From Brenneria goodwinii (lineage in GTDB: Bacteria > Pseudomonadota > Gammaproteobacteria > Enterobacterales > Enterobacteriaceae): a stretch of DNA of 64,000 nucleotides. Positions 54,179 through 63,285 of the stretch are shown piece by piece (within the stretch, counting starts at the first letter, position 1; each line of letters opens with the position of its first letter). The notes under the pieces are model-generated. The model worked only from the letters and a program-made list of their open reading frames with translations. It was not told the origin of the DNA and ran no database searches. Made by a program: the position numbers and the translations under genes. The stretch is taken from NCBI RefSeq assembly GCF_002291445.1, contig NZ_CP014137.1, positions 3,472,001 to 3,536,000 of the forward strand, given 5' to 3'.

Positions 54179-56119
54179 TCAGTCGTCCAGATGCAATGCT
54201 TCAGCAATCGCCGACCAAGGCAGATATTTATAGTTTTGCGCCTGTTCCGGCATACGGTTGCGGCCATCCTGCACCACCAGCATGCCCTGCCGCCATGGGC
54301 CGCCCAGATTGGCGGCGGTGACATCCAGACCGTCGGTTTCAGAGGCGCCGTCAATGCCCGCCTCGGCGTTCAGCCCGATACGGAACGCGCCGCGCAGGGC
54401 GTAAGGAGGCCGCGCGTCAAGCACCAGATAACTGCTGTTGCCCTGGCTCGATATCACCAGGTAGCTATGCTGACGGCCCTGATACAGCGCCATCCCCTCA
54501 ATGTCGGGCTGTAGCGCGTCGCCCGCGGCGATAACCTGCCGCAACTGGGCGGGTTCGGTCGGACGGGCATCCAACGCGTGAACGGCGACATCTTCCTCGC
54601 CAATGAACAGATGCTGCTGGCGGTCATCCGCCACGCAGCCTTCCGGCTGGCTCGGCAGGCTGAATTCGCGCACCACGTCGCCGCGTACGCCGCCGTTATC
54701 GCCCTGCAAACGGTACTGCAGAAAACGGCCGCCCTTATCGTTGACGATGGCGTAGATCGCGCCCTGCCGATCCTTAAACATGCATAATCCGTAAATCTCC
54801 GGCAGCGGCGTGGCGATCTCTCCCAGTTCGGCGACCTCCCCGCTTTCGGGCGAAATAGAGAACAGATGCAGCGAGTTGTTATCCCGATTGCTGGCGACGG
54901 CCAGATCGATGGTTTTGTCGCCAAGCGCCAAGCCTTTGCGGAGATCCACATTGTTCAAACGTCCGACCGGCAGATCCTGCAACTTACGCCCCTGCAGGTC
55001 ATACACCAGCAGCCCGCGCTGTTTATCCGTCGCCAGAATGCGGCTGGCGGCGCCGTCATCCGGGTTAACCCAAATAGCCGGATCGTCGGCGGCGTCACCC
55101 AGACTGCTCACCGGCTCGGTTTCAAGCCCGGCGGGCAATACCGGCATTATCGGCAGCGGCGCGGCGACCGGCGGCGTCCAGTCCAGGCTGCCCTGATGCA
55201 GCCCCTGTTTGTCGGCGACAACCATCTCGACCCCCGGCCCCTGCGCACGAACCGTCAGCGTCTGGGGTTTCTTCAACCCCGGCAGCGGCAGCGCGGGATC
55301 GGCCTGCCAGCCATCCTCGACGTAACGATAGCGATGCAGGCGCAGGTTTTTCGGATCCAGCGCCATGACGGCATCCGGTAAAACAGCCATACCCGCCGTC
55401 TCACTGCCGATCGAACCGAACGGCTGGCGCAGATCGACCGGCCGACGCAGCAGCGGCGCTTCGGCCTGTGCGTCATAGGCCCATAAGCCGACCGATTCTT
55501 CGTTGACATACAGTAGCGCCCGGCGGTCATCCACCTGGCAGTACTCGCTTTTCGGCGGCATACTCAGGTCGCGGACTTTGCGCGGCGTGGTCAGCGGGCG
55601 GGTTCCCTGCGCCACCAGCCACTGTTCGCCCATGCCTTTATCACCAATCAAAAACATAAAGCTGTTGTCCGCCTCATCGCGGAACAGACAGCTGCCCTCA
55701 ACCTTAAACGGCGGCGCAGGCAGCCGGCGAACGCTTTCCCACTGGCGTTTGGCCGCGTCCAACCGCACCAGCATCGGTTGCTGATGCGACTTATCTATGG
55801 CCGCCACCAACATCCCCGCGCTATCGGTACGCAGATCGAGCGATTCATAGCTGCCGGGAAGGCCGATCAGCGTCGCGCCGTGACGATCCTGTAGCAGCAG
55901 CCCTTGCTTACCGCTCAGCATCAACCTGTCCGCGCCCGGCCAGAAACGATTGTCCGTCAGCAGACGAACCTCGTCATTGTTGACGCTGCCCGCGATCGCG
56001 GTAAGCCGAGGCGCCTCTGCCGTCAGCGCGGCGGCCTGACTATCGTTGCCGATGTTCAGTACCGTACTCATCACAACTAAAGCGAGCGCCGCAGGCCTTG
56101 GCGAAAATCTGAAAAACAT
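54179..56119 (-). CDS. beta-propeller phytase, two-domain
   Basis: 646 residues. Signal peptide to about residue 30 (QAAA), so secreted to periplasm or beyond. The C-terminal domain (about 335-646) is a full beta-propeller 3-phytase: DDPAIWVNP (345-353), LNNVDLR (388-394), ASNR, EIYG, QPEGCVADD (491-499), GEED (507-510), DIEG, SSQGNSSY (557-564), TDGLD, VVQDG. The N-terminal half (about 35-330) is a degenerate copy in which the matching motifs are altered (YESLDLR, VEGSCLF, SEYCQVDDRR, NEES, SETAGM). It should remove phosphates from phytate with Ca2+. It lies 13 bases after the TonB-dependent receptor gene, with a good ribosome site. Confidence 0.92.
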   Translation of the reverse strand: MFFRFSPRPAALALVVMSTVLNIGNDSQAAALTAEAPRLTAIAGSVNNDEVRLLTDNRFWPGADRLMLSGKQGLLLQDRHGATLIGLPGSYESLDLRTDSAGMLVAAIDKSHQQPMLVRLDAAKRQWESVRRLPAPPFKVEGSCLFRDEADNSFMFLIGDKGMGEQWLVAQGTRPLTTPRKVRDLSMPPKSEYCQVDDRRALLYVNEESVGLWAYDAQAEAPLLRRPVDLRQPFGSIGSETAGMAVLPDAVMALDPKNLRLHRYRYVEDGWQADPALPLPGLKKPQTLTVRAQGPGVEMVVADKQGLHQGSLDWTPPVAAPLPIMPVLPAGLETEPVSSLGDAADDPAIWVNPDDGAASRILATDKQRGLLVYDLQGRKLQDLPVGRLNNVDLRKGLALGDKTIDLAVASNRDNNSLHLFSISPESGEVAELGEIATPLPEIYGLCMFKDRQGAIYAIVNDKGGRFLQYRLQGDNGGVRGDVVREFSLPSQPEGCVADDRQQHLFIGEEDVAVHALDARPTEPAQLRQVIAAGDALQPDIEGMALYQGRQHSYLVISSQGNSSYLVLDARPPYALRGAFRIGLNAEAGIDGASETDGLDVTAANLGGPWRQGMLVVQDGRNRMPEQAQNYKYLPWSAIAEALHLDD

Positions 56120-56132
56120 GCGCTAAATTCCT

Positions 56133-58646
56133 TTAGAAATTGGTGTACGTCACACCCAGTTTGAAAGTCGGGCCATATTGTTCGTACTGCGAGTTGAAGC
56201 CGTGGCTGCCGGTGTAGACGTAGTAGCGTTCATTGGTCAGGTTTTGCGCTTCGAACGAGAACTGCAGCTGTTTGGTCAGGAAGTAACGCACGCTGAGATC
56301 GACAAACACCTGGTCGTCGACATAGCTGTCGTGCGAACGGTCATTGACGGCGGCCACGCTGCTGAGATAGTCGGATTTATAGTTGGCCGACAAGCGCACG
56401 CTCACATCATCGTTTTCCCAGCCGACCATCAGGTTGCCCACCGTGTCGGACTGATTCGGCAGCGGGATCTTGCGCGACATGCCGCTGCCCTCAATGTTGG
56501 CGCTGGAGTGGCTCAAGGTCAGGTTGGCGCCGGCCAGCAGGCCGTTCCACGGCGACGGCAGCCAGTCGAATTTTTGTGAATAAGCGAATTCCGCGCCGTA
56601 CAGCCGCGCTTTCCCGCCGTTAGCCCAGGTTTTGGCCTGGCTGAAATCAGCCCACGCGCCGCTGCCCGCCAGATCGGTTTCATAGGCAAAGTTGCGGATG
56701 TCTTTATAGAACAGATAACCGGAGAGCGTCCCGGCGCGTTCCATGTAGTGTTCAATACCCAGATCGAAGTTCTTCGATTTCAACGGAGCGAGCTCCGGAT
56801 TGCCGAACTCCGCTTCATCGCCGTCGATGGTATAACCGGGAGCCAGTTGGTCGAACGCCGGGCGCACCACCGAGTTAGTCCATGCGGCGCGGATCTGCGT
56901 GTTGTTATCCAGGCGATAGCGGGCGTGCAAACCCGGCAGCCAGTCATGGTAGCTGGATTGGTGGCTGGAGGACTGATACTCGCCGTCGCGCAGTCCGGTG
57001 CCATCGGCCTTGAAGCGGGTGCCCTCATAGCGCATCCCGGCGATAAAGCGCCAGTTGTCCACATCCATGGTATTCATCAGGTAAGCGGCGTCGATATCCT
57101 CACTCATCCGATAGTCGTCGATCGTCGATCCTTCCCGATCGTAAAAACCGTCTTTGCCCAGCGCGTTAATCAGGTTGTTGACGCGGCCGGTATCGATCGC
57201 CGGACCGTCCTGACCAAACGCATAACCGGCGTTACCGGCGTAAAACTGGCTCAGACTGAGCTGTTCGTCGGACAGGCCGTAATCGCCGAGTTTTTTATAT
57301 TTCCACAGTTCCTGGTCGTTCTTTTTATCGCGTCGGCTGAGTTTGCCGCCGAATTTGACCTGGTTGTCGGTATCAAGCCAGCTGTAGTCGCGCGCCAGAT
57401 CGAGGCGAATATTTTTCTCGCTGTCGCTGGTTTTCTGCGTCTCCCACTTCATGGAGTCCAACTGGTAATTACCGGCATCGGAATAGCCGCCGCCGATCTG
57501 ACTGGACGGCTTAACCGTGTTGGAAAAACCGCTGTCCGCGAACGAATCCAGGCTGGAGAAGGTGGCATAGGTGCTGCCAGGCAAGGTTTCGCTGGAACGG
57601 CTATAAGCCACCTGACCGTTCAGCGTCCATGGACCAAGCAAGTGTTCTCCGCCCAGCACGACGCTCTTGACATCCTGAGTCTCTTCCCGGTTTTTCAGCC
57701 CGCGCTCAACGTCGGCATCGCCGCGCATCCCTTCGGCCAGCGGCTCGCTGAATTCGACCGCCGACGACTGGCGGTTTTCCTTATCATTGAATCGGCTGTA
57801 CAGCGTGCGCAGGTAGTAATTGGAGAGATCGTCCGGTTTATAGTCGAAGTTGAGGCCAAACCCGGTTCGTTCGCGCTCAATTTCATAACGCCGCTGTTCA
57901 AAACCGTTCAGGCGCGCGCCGTCGCTGAAGTCCCAGTCGCCACCGCTTTCCACGTTATCCGAGGCGAAACGGCGCTTTTGCCAGCTTAGCGCCGCCGCTA
58001 CGCCAAAGTTATTTTCACCGCCGCCGACGCTGAAAATATTGCTGAAGGCGCCGGAAAATTTCGGGCTGCTCTTGTTGCTGTTGCTATCGTAGCTGCCTTC
58101 CGCGCCCAGGGTGTAAAACAGACCGTCGTGATCGAACGCCGACAGGCTGTTGACTTCAATGGTGCCGCCCAGGGAGTTCGCATCCATATCCGGCGTCAGC
58201 GTTTTGACTACCGACAGCGACTGCACCAGTTCGGACGGCAGGACATCCAACGCCACCGCCCGTCGGCCGCTCTCCGGCGACGGCATCGATGTGCCGTTGA
58301 TCTGTACGCTGTTCAGGTCCGGCCCCAGCCCGCGCACGCTAACGTAGCGGCCCTCGCCCTGATCGCGTTCGACGGAAACGCCCGGCAGGCGCTGCAACGC
58401 TTCCGCCGCGTTGTCGTCCGGCAACTGCGCCACGCCGTCGGCATGGACGACGCTACTGATGCTGTCGGAAGTTCGCTGCTCATTCAGCGCCTGAGTCATA
58501 CTGGCGGCTTGGCCGATAACGGTCACGTGTTCCGTGGCATCTTCCGCCAGAGATAACGTTGGCGCCACAAGACTCGCGATGGCGATCGCCAGAGTGCTAA
58601 GCCTGAGTTTTGCAGCAGAGATGGTATTTTTTCGCTGTGGTTTCAC
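56133..58646 (-). CDS. TonB-dependent receptor of the phytase operon
   Basis: 837 residues. Signal peptide to about residue 34 (LSLA). TonB box EHVTVIG at 39-45. Plug domain includes AEALQRLPGVSVERDQGEGRYVSVRG and VVKTLTPDMDANSLGGTIEV, the wording of the TIGR01782 receptor group common in Xanthomonas and Caulobacter for non-iron substrates. The barrel ends in FKLGVTYTNF with a terminal Phe. It starts with GTG (58644-58646) after GGGGGGAAAG. First gene of the operon with phytase and ExbB-ExbD-TonB. Phytate or its metal complexes or partial products are the inferred ligand; sequence alone does not prove it. Confidence 0.9.
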   Translation of the reverse strand: MKPQRKNTISAAKLRLSTLAIAIASLVAPTLSLAEDATEHVTVIGQAASMTQALNEQRTSDSISSVVHADGVAQLPDDNAAEALQRLPGVSVERDQGEGRYVSVRGLGPDLNSVQINGTSMPSPESGRRAVALDVLPSELVQSLSVVKTLTPDMDANSLGGTIEVNSLSAFDHDGLFYTLGAEGSYDSNSNKSSPKFSGAFSNIFSVGGGENNFGVAAALSWQKRRFASDNVESGGDWDFSDGARLNGFEQRRYEIERERTGFGLNFDYKPDDLSNYYLRTLYSRFNDKENRQSSAVEFSEPLAEGMRGDADVERGLKNREETQDVKSVVLGGEHLLGPWTLNGQVAYSRSSETLPGSTYATFSSLDSFADSGFSNTVKPSSQIGGGYSDAGNYQLDSMKWETQKTSDSEKNIRLDLARDYSWLDTDNQVKFGGKLSRRDKKNDQELWKYKKLGDYGLSDEQLSLSQFYAGNAGYAFGQDGPAIDTGRVNNLINALGKDGFYDREGSTIDDYRMSEDIDAAYLMNTMDVDNWRFIAGMRYEGTRFKADGTGLRDGEYQSSSHQSSYHDWLPGLHARYRLDNNTQIRAAWTNSVVRPAFDQLAPGYTIDGDEAEFGNPELAPLKSKNFDLGIEHYMERAGTLSGYLFYKDIRNFAYETDLAGSGAWADFSQAKTWANGGKARLYGAEFAYSQKFDWLPSPWNGLLAGANLTLSHSSANIEGSGMSRKIPLPNQSDTVGNLMVGWENDDVSVRLSANYKSDYLSSVAAVNDRSHDSYVDDQVFVDLSVRYFLTKQLQFSFEAQNLTNERYYVYTGSHGFNSQYEQYGPTFKLGVTYTNF

Positions 58647-58705
58647 GCGCTTTCCCCCCAGAGTAACGACTGTTTACCGTCGGTTGACGGCTTATTGGGG
58701 AGTGG

Positions 58706-58739
58706 ATGCTAGAAATCACAGGTGTCAGTTATATGACAC
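58706..58739 (-). promoter_or_regulatory. PhoB box and -10 of the phytase operon
   Basis: On the minus strand GTGTCATATAACTGACAC (58739-58722) matches the pho box CTGTCATAAAWCTGTCAC at 15 of 18 positions. A TAGCAT hexamer follows after ten bases (58711-58706), the spacing of PhoB-activated promoters. The box is also a perfect GTGTCA-N6-TGACAC inverted repeat, so a dimeric repressor site is an alternative. The rest of 58647-58993 shows no gene. Confidence 0.65.
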
Positions 58740-58993
58740 GCAAACACGATCGGGGTCCTTTCACCGCCAAATCGTGACGATAGCCGCCGGTTTTGAGCTT
58801 AAATGACTGCCTCCAGCTAGCCTGTGCCGCCGCAATACGGAGAAACAGCCCCGCCGACCGGCGGCAACGGTCGTCATGGCGTTAAAAAATACGCATTTGG
58901 GGTGAGCTGAATTGACCCCCCGCCTGTCATGATGGCGTCATCTGCGCCTGTATGCTTAGGTCATCTTCCTTGATTCCATTAAGAGCCTCGTTC

Positions 58994-59920
58994 ATGTATC
59001 GCTTTTTCAGACAATACGGCGGCAAACTCCTGCTGCTGGCCTTTCTCGCCAATCTCGGCCTGCTGGCGGAGCTGATTATCGGCGTGGTAAAGCCCTGGGC
59101 GGAGATCGATTGGATGGACGTGCTGGCCGAAGGCGGATCGGCGCTGCTGGCGCTGAGCTGGCTGATTATGCTATTGGTCAGCCGCCCCGCCGGTCGCGTA
59201 ACCACGCTGCTGGCGCTGGGGTTGGCCTGTATCTTTTTTTCCTGGTGGATGGACTGCCTGGATGAATTTATCAAGCTGCCGCACGAAGGGAACATCGGGA
59301 AATGGCTGGAAAATGTGCCGATGCCAATCGGGCTTATGCTGATTACGCTGGGGATCTACCACTGGCATCAGGAACAACTGGCGATTAGCGCACAGTTAAA
59401 CAAGCGCGAACGTCTATTCCGCGAACACCTGCTATTCGACAAACTCACCCCGCTGGGCGGTGCCGACTACCTGCGTAAACAGCTATCGCTGTCGCTCAGG
59501 CAGGCCGCCGCCGAGCAGCAACCGCTGTCGCTGATCGTCATCGATCTGAATGACTTCGACGCGATTAACCGGCGCTTCGGCACGGCTGAGGGCGATTATG
59601 TGCTACAGGCGCTGTGTCAGCTTTTGCTGCTCAATCTGCGCCGGCAGGATCTGCTGTGCCGGCTGGCGGGCGATCGTTTTGTCGCTCTGCTGCCCAATAC
59701 CGGCGAACAGCAGGCGAACGGCATTGCACAGGATCTGTATGCGGCGATCGCTCACCTGGCGCATCACACGCAGCAACATGGCGAACGCGTCAGACTACAG
59801 GCCAGCGTCGCCGCCGTGATGGCGCTTGACGAAGATCGGGACACGCTGCTTCAGCGACTAAATCAGGCGCTGAGTCAGGTGAAAGCCATGCCTGCCGCTC
59901 AGAGCAGGGTAGCGGGATGA
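58994..59920 (+). CDS. membrane protein with degenerate GGDEF domain
   Basis: 308 residues. Four membrane helices in the first 125 residues, then a GGDEF domain from about 140. The metal Asp is present (IVIDLNDFDAINRRFG, about Asp184), but the signature reads AGDRF (225-229) instead of GGDEF, so diguanylate cyclase activity is probably lost. It may bind GTP or c-di-GMP, or act as a protein partner. The start at 58994 is chosen over one 14 codons upstream, but its ribosome site is weak. Its stop overlaps the AraC gene by four bases, and it is divergent from the phytase operon. Confidence 0.82.
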   Translation: MYRFFRQYGGKLLLLAFLANLGLLAELIIGVVKPWAEIDWMDVLAEGGSALLALSWLIMLLVSRPAGRVTTLLALGLACIFFSWWMDCLDEFIKLPHEGNIGKWLENVPMPIGLMLITLGIYHWHQEQLAISAQLNKRERLFREHLLFDKLTPLGGADYLRKQLSLSLRQAAAEQQPLSLIVIDLNDFDAINRRFGTAEGDYVLQALCQLLLLNLRRQDLLCRLAGDRFVALLPNTGEQQANGIAQDLYAAIAHLAHHTQQHGERVRLQASVAAVMALDEDRDTLLQRLNQALSQVKAMPAAQSRVAG

Positions 59921-60954
59921 CAGCGCACGACGGCTGGTACGAGTGCGACGATCGTTTCATCGTCGGCCACCACCAGCCGGGTATTTTGATCGACCTGGCG
60001 CTATCGCGGGATATCGATGGCCACCGCCTGCTACGCGGCACCGGCGTCTTCCTGGAAGATATTGCCGCCGGAGCGGTGCATTTCAGCCAGCAACAGTTCG
60101 GTCAATTGATTGACAACAGCATACGCCTGCTGAATGCCGACGATACCAGTTTCCTGTTCGGCCAGCGTTCGCTGCCCGGCTGTTACGGCAACTTCAGCCA
60201 TGTGCTGCAACAGGCGGACAATCTTCATCAGGCGCTGGACGATTTCATCCGCTTTTGCAGCCTGTTCAGCCCGCTGCTGGCGCCGCGTATGTATTTGGAC
60301 GATCGCTACCTCTGCCTGTACTGGCCGCAAAGCGATACGGATGGCGGGCGTCAACGCTTCCTGCTGGAAGCCAGCATGACCTCCATTGCCTCGCTTGGCC
60401 GCTGGCTCTGCCCGCAACAGCCCCTGCCCTGGCGCTTCCTGTTTAACTATCGCCAGCCGCGCTATATCGAACAGTACTGGGTGCACCTGGGCGATGGACT
60501 GAGTTTCGATCAACCCCTCAATATGATGCTGCTGCCGGCCGAATACGTCTGGATGACGTCGCCCCATGCCAACAGCACCGTCTGCGCCGTCGTTCGCCAG
60601 CAGTGCCTGCAACAGTTGGAAACGCAGGGATTTCACCGCAGCTTTATCGATTATTTTTACGACCATCTGCGCGATAATTTGCGCGACCCCTTGAACCTCG
60701 AACGCGTTGCCGCGTCGCTGAACATGAGTCCCGCCACGCTGAAACGCAAACTGCGCAAACACGACAGCAGCTTTCAGGAACAGTGGGATCGGGTACGCAA
60801 ACACACCGCCCTGTTTCTCTACTGGTTTCAGGGATTAACTAACGAAGAGGTCGCACAGTACCTGCATATCAGCGATATCAACAACTTTCGCCGTTCCTTC
60901 CGCCGATGGACCGGCATCGCGCCCAGCGTCCTTTCACCGCTTCCCGCCTGCTAG
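59917..60954 (+). CDS. AraC-family transcriptional regulator
   Basis: 345 residues. A long N-terminal arabinose-binding-like sensor domain (about 20-220, with GCYGNFSHVLQQADNLHQALDDFIRFCSL-type residues) and a C-terminal double helix-turn-helix (LNLERVAASLNMSPATLKRKL, then LTNEEVAQYLHISDINNFRRSFRRWTGIAPS). This sensor layout matches the AraC_binding_2/OruR-like group. Translationally coupled to the GGDEF-like gene. Its target is probably the adjacent divergent phytase operon, by position only. Confidence 0.85.
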   Translation: MTAHDGWYECDDRFIVGHHQPGILIDLALSRDIDGHRLLRGTGVFLEDIAAGAVHFSQQQFGQLIDNSIRLLNADDTSFLFGQRSLPGCYGNFSHVLQQADNLHQALDDFIRFCSLFSPLLAPRMYLDDRYLCLYWPQSDTDGGRQRFLLEASMTSIASLGRWLCPQQPLPWRFLFNYRQPRYIEQYWVHLGDGLSFDQPLNMMLLPAEYVWMTSPHANSTVCAVVRQQCLQQLETQGFHRSFIDYFYDHLRDNLRDPLNLERVAASLNMSPATLKRKLRKHDSSFQEQWDRVRKHTALFLYWFQGLTNEEVAQYLHISDINNFRRSFRRWTGIAPSVLSPLPAC

Positions 60955-61087
60955 GGCGGTGAAGGTTGAGCATACTTTTTTCAGACAGAATATCTCTTAC
61001 CAACGTATCCCTATAAACCATGTTGGAGACGGTCGGGTTGAATAGGTTAAAACCAAGGGAAAGTCAGTAAATCCGTGGGGTTGAGAT

Positions 61088-61116
61088 AAAAAAATAGACG
61101 TCCATCGACGTCTATT
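61088..61116 (-). terminator. terminator of leuU
   Basis: On the minus strand AATAGACGT-CGATGG-ACGTCTATT runs into seven Ts, 11 bases after the tRNA end. Confidence 0.85.
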
Positions 61117-61126
61117 GATTCTGTAT

Positions 61127-61213
61127 TGGTACCGAGGACGGGACTTGAACCCGTAAGCCCAATCGGGCACTACCACCTCAAGGTAGCGTGTCTACCAATT
61201 CCACCACCTCGGC
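61127..61213 (-). tRNA. leuU: tRNA-Leu (anticodon GAG)
   Basis: 87 nt with encoded CCA. The anticodon loop CTTGAGGTG gives GAG. Acceptor GCCGAGG pairs with CCTCGGT in the same way as E. coli leuU. It lies just downstream of secG on the same strand, as in E. coli. Confidence 0.97.
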
Positions 61214-61276
61214 ATCACAATTACTGCTGTGCAACAACAATGACAGGCACTGTTGTTAAATCACTTGTTACAACGA

Positions 61277-61612
61277 TTACTGCGGAATATCGCTTGCTGG
61301 CGCTGAAGGTGCGGCAGGCGCAGTCGTCTGCTCTGCTTTTTCAGATTGGCTCAGGTTATCCCATTCTCCACCCGTCTTGCTATGCTGCGAGCTCATGTTG
61401 CCCAGCACCAGACTGATAATGAAGAACAAAGTCGCCAACGCCGCAGTCATGCGAGTCATGAAATTTCCGGAGCCGCTCGAACCGAACAAAGTGGCAGAAG
61501 CACCTGCTCCGAACGAGGCTCCCATATCAGCGCCTTTACCTTGCTGCAGCATAATCAAGGCAACTAGCCCGATTGCTACCAACAGGAAAATGACCAAAAG
61601 AGCTTCGTACAT
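61277..61612 (-). CDS. secG: preprotein translocase subunit SecG
   Basis: 111 residues. Two membrane helices (about 2-20 and 51-70) separated by the conserved GADMGASFGAGASATLFGSSGSGNF loop; Ala/Pro-rich C-terminal tail. Part of SecYEG. The start at 61612 (MYEALLVIFLLVAIG) is the standard one; ten further codons upstream are open but unlikely. Confidence 0.96.
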   Translation of the reverse strand: MYEALLVIFLLVAIGLVALIMLQQGKGADMGASFGAGASATLFGSSGSGNFMTRMTAALATLFFIISLVLGNMSSQHSKTGGEWDNLSQSEKAEQTTAPAAPSAPASDIPQ

Positions 61613-61942
61613 AGTTGTACCTGTAACCGTTTTCCCCATCATTTATGGAGATTTTAAATTCTTGCGGTAGAGAATGAGAACCGCGTCTAATTCGCCAAAG
61701 CGGATGATAACCTTCATCCCCTATTAAGCGGGTCTGAATACTAACCAAAGGCTGCTGCGTACGCAAGGGTAATTTAGCCGCCGTTTGCTGATTGAAGAAA
61801 AAAGCATCGGCTTTCGCGACACAAACCTCACGGCATACTTTATCTACTTGATTGCTAAGGTAGCCAATCCAATCAGTAATCATTAAAAACATGACATTGC
61901 CAGAATAACGGTTGTTCCGTTTTCTGGCTAATGCCGCCTGAT
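61613..61942. other. glmM-secG intergenic region
   Basis: About 330 bases. An open frame of roughly 118 codons runs through the region (ending inside secG) but shows no family I recognise and no good ribosome site. I regard it as leader for secG. Nothing else stands out. Confidence 0.5.
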
Positions 61943-63277
61943 TTACACCGCTTTTACCGCATCGGCGATCCGATTGGCCAACGCAACGACCGTTGCTTCA
62001 TCTTCGCCTTCGACCATAACGCGAATCAGCGGCTCCGTGCCTGATTTTCTGAGCAATACCCGACCCCGGCCGGTCAACTCTTTCTCAACATCCTGTGTGA
62101 CTTGCTGAACCGTCTTGTCCTCAAGCGGATCCCCCTCTCCCGAGAAACGGACATTCACCAGAATTTGGGGAAACAGCTTCATACCGCTACACAGGTCATG
62201 CAGGCTCATGTGGTTTCTGACCATCGCAGTAAGCACTTGCAAACCAGCGATGACTCCATCACCCGTCGTCGTTTTATCCAGAAGAATGACATGACCAGAG
62301 TTTTCGGCGCCGATACGCCAGCCTTTGGCCTGCATCATTTCCAGTACATAGCGATCGCCGACTTTGGCTCGGGCAAACGGAATGCCCAGCTGTTTTAATG
62401 CCAGCTCCAATCCCATATTACTCATCAGGGTTCCCACCGCGCCGCCGCGCAGCTGCCCCTGGCGCAAACCTTCGCGCGCGATGATATACAGGATCTGATC
62501 GCCATCGACTTTGTTACCCAGGTGGTCAACCATAATCAAGCGGTCGCCATCGCCGTCAAATGCCAGCCCCACATCAGCTTTTTCCGCCACGACACGCGCC
62601 TGTAGCTGCCTGACATCCGTTGCGCCGCATTCTTCATTGATGTTCATGCCATCTGGCTCGCAGCCAATGGAAATAACCGTGGCTCCCAGTTCGCGCAATA
62701 CGCTGGGGGCGATGTGATACGTAGCGCCATTCGCACAATCAACCACGATTTTCAGGCCGTTCAGATTCAGCTCGCCGGGGAATGTTCCCTTGCAGAATTC
62801 GATATAACGTCCGGCGGCGTCAACGATGCGATTTGCCTTACCCAGCTCCGCCGATTCAACGCAGGTCAGCGGTTTCTCTAATTCAGCTTCTATCGCTTCT
62901 TCCACTTCATCAGGCAGCTTAGTGCCGTCAATAGAGAAAAATTTAATGCCGTTGTCATAGTAAGGGTTGTGAGAGGCGGAAATGACAATACCGGCTTCCG
63001 CTCTGAAAGTCCGCGTCAGATAAGCCACCGCCGGCGTCGGCATCGGGCCGGTAAAAGAGGCGGATAAGCCAGCCGCGGCCAGCCCGGCTTCCAACGCAGA
63101 CTCCAGCATATAACCGGAAATCCGGGTGTCTTTACCGATAATAATCTTACGAGAACCATGTCGGGACAGTACTTTCCCTGCGGCCCAGCCCAGCTTCAAC
63201 ACAAAGTCGGGGGTAATGGGACTATCGCCCACTTTGCCCCGAACGCCGTCAGTCCCAAAATATTTACGGTTACTCAT
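61943..63277 (-). CDS. glmM: phosphoglucosamine mutase
   Basis: 444 residues (E. coli 445). Interconverts glucosamine-6- and -1-phosphate for peptidoglycan and lipopolysaccharide. Active-site phosphoserine in GIVISASHNPYYDNG (about Ser102); metal-binding DGDGDR; sugar-binding GAENSGH; phosphate-binding RKSGTEPLIRVM. It follows folP by eight bases, one operon. Confidence 0.98.
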   Translation of the reverse strand: MSNRKYFGTDGVRGKVGDSPITPDFVLKLGWAAGKVLSRHGSRKIIIGKDTRISGYMLESALEAGLAAAGLSASFTGPMPTPAVAYLTRTFRAEAGIVISASHNPYYDNGIKFFSIDGTKLPDEVEEAIEAELEKPLTCVESAELGKANRIVDAAGRYIEFCKGTFPGELNLNGLKIVVDCANGATYHIAPSVLRELGATVISIGCEPDGMNINEECGATDVRQLQARVVAEKADVGLAFDGDGDRLIMVDHLGNKVDGDQILYIIAREGLRQGQLRGGAVGTLMSNMGLELALKQLGIPFARAKVGDRYVLEMMQAKGWRIGAENSGHVILLDKTTTGDGVIAGLQVLTAMVRNHMSLHDLCSGMKLFPQILVNVRFSGEGDPLEDKTVQQVTQDVEKELTGRGRVLLRKSGTEPLIRVMVEGEDEATVVALANRIADAVKAV

Positions 63278-63285
63278 GATAATTT

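Noticed and set aside
56748..57989. 413-codon plus-strand open frame opposite the phytase-linked receptor
   Set aside because: Antisense to a canonical TonB-dependent receptor with intact motifs; no ribosome site or domain.
61536..61892. 118-codon open frame upstream of and overlapping secG
   Set aside because: It overlaps the secG start, has no recognisable domain or ribosome site, and sits where related genomes have only leader sequence.
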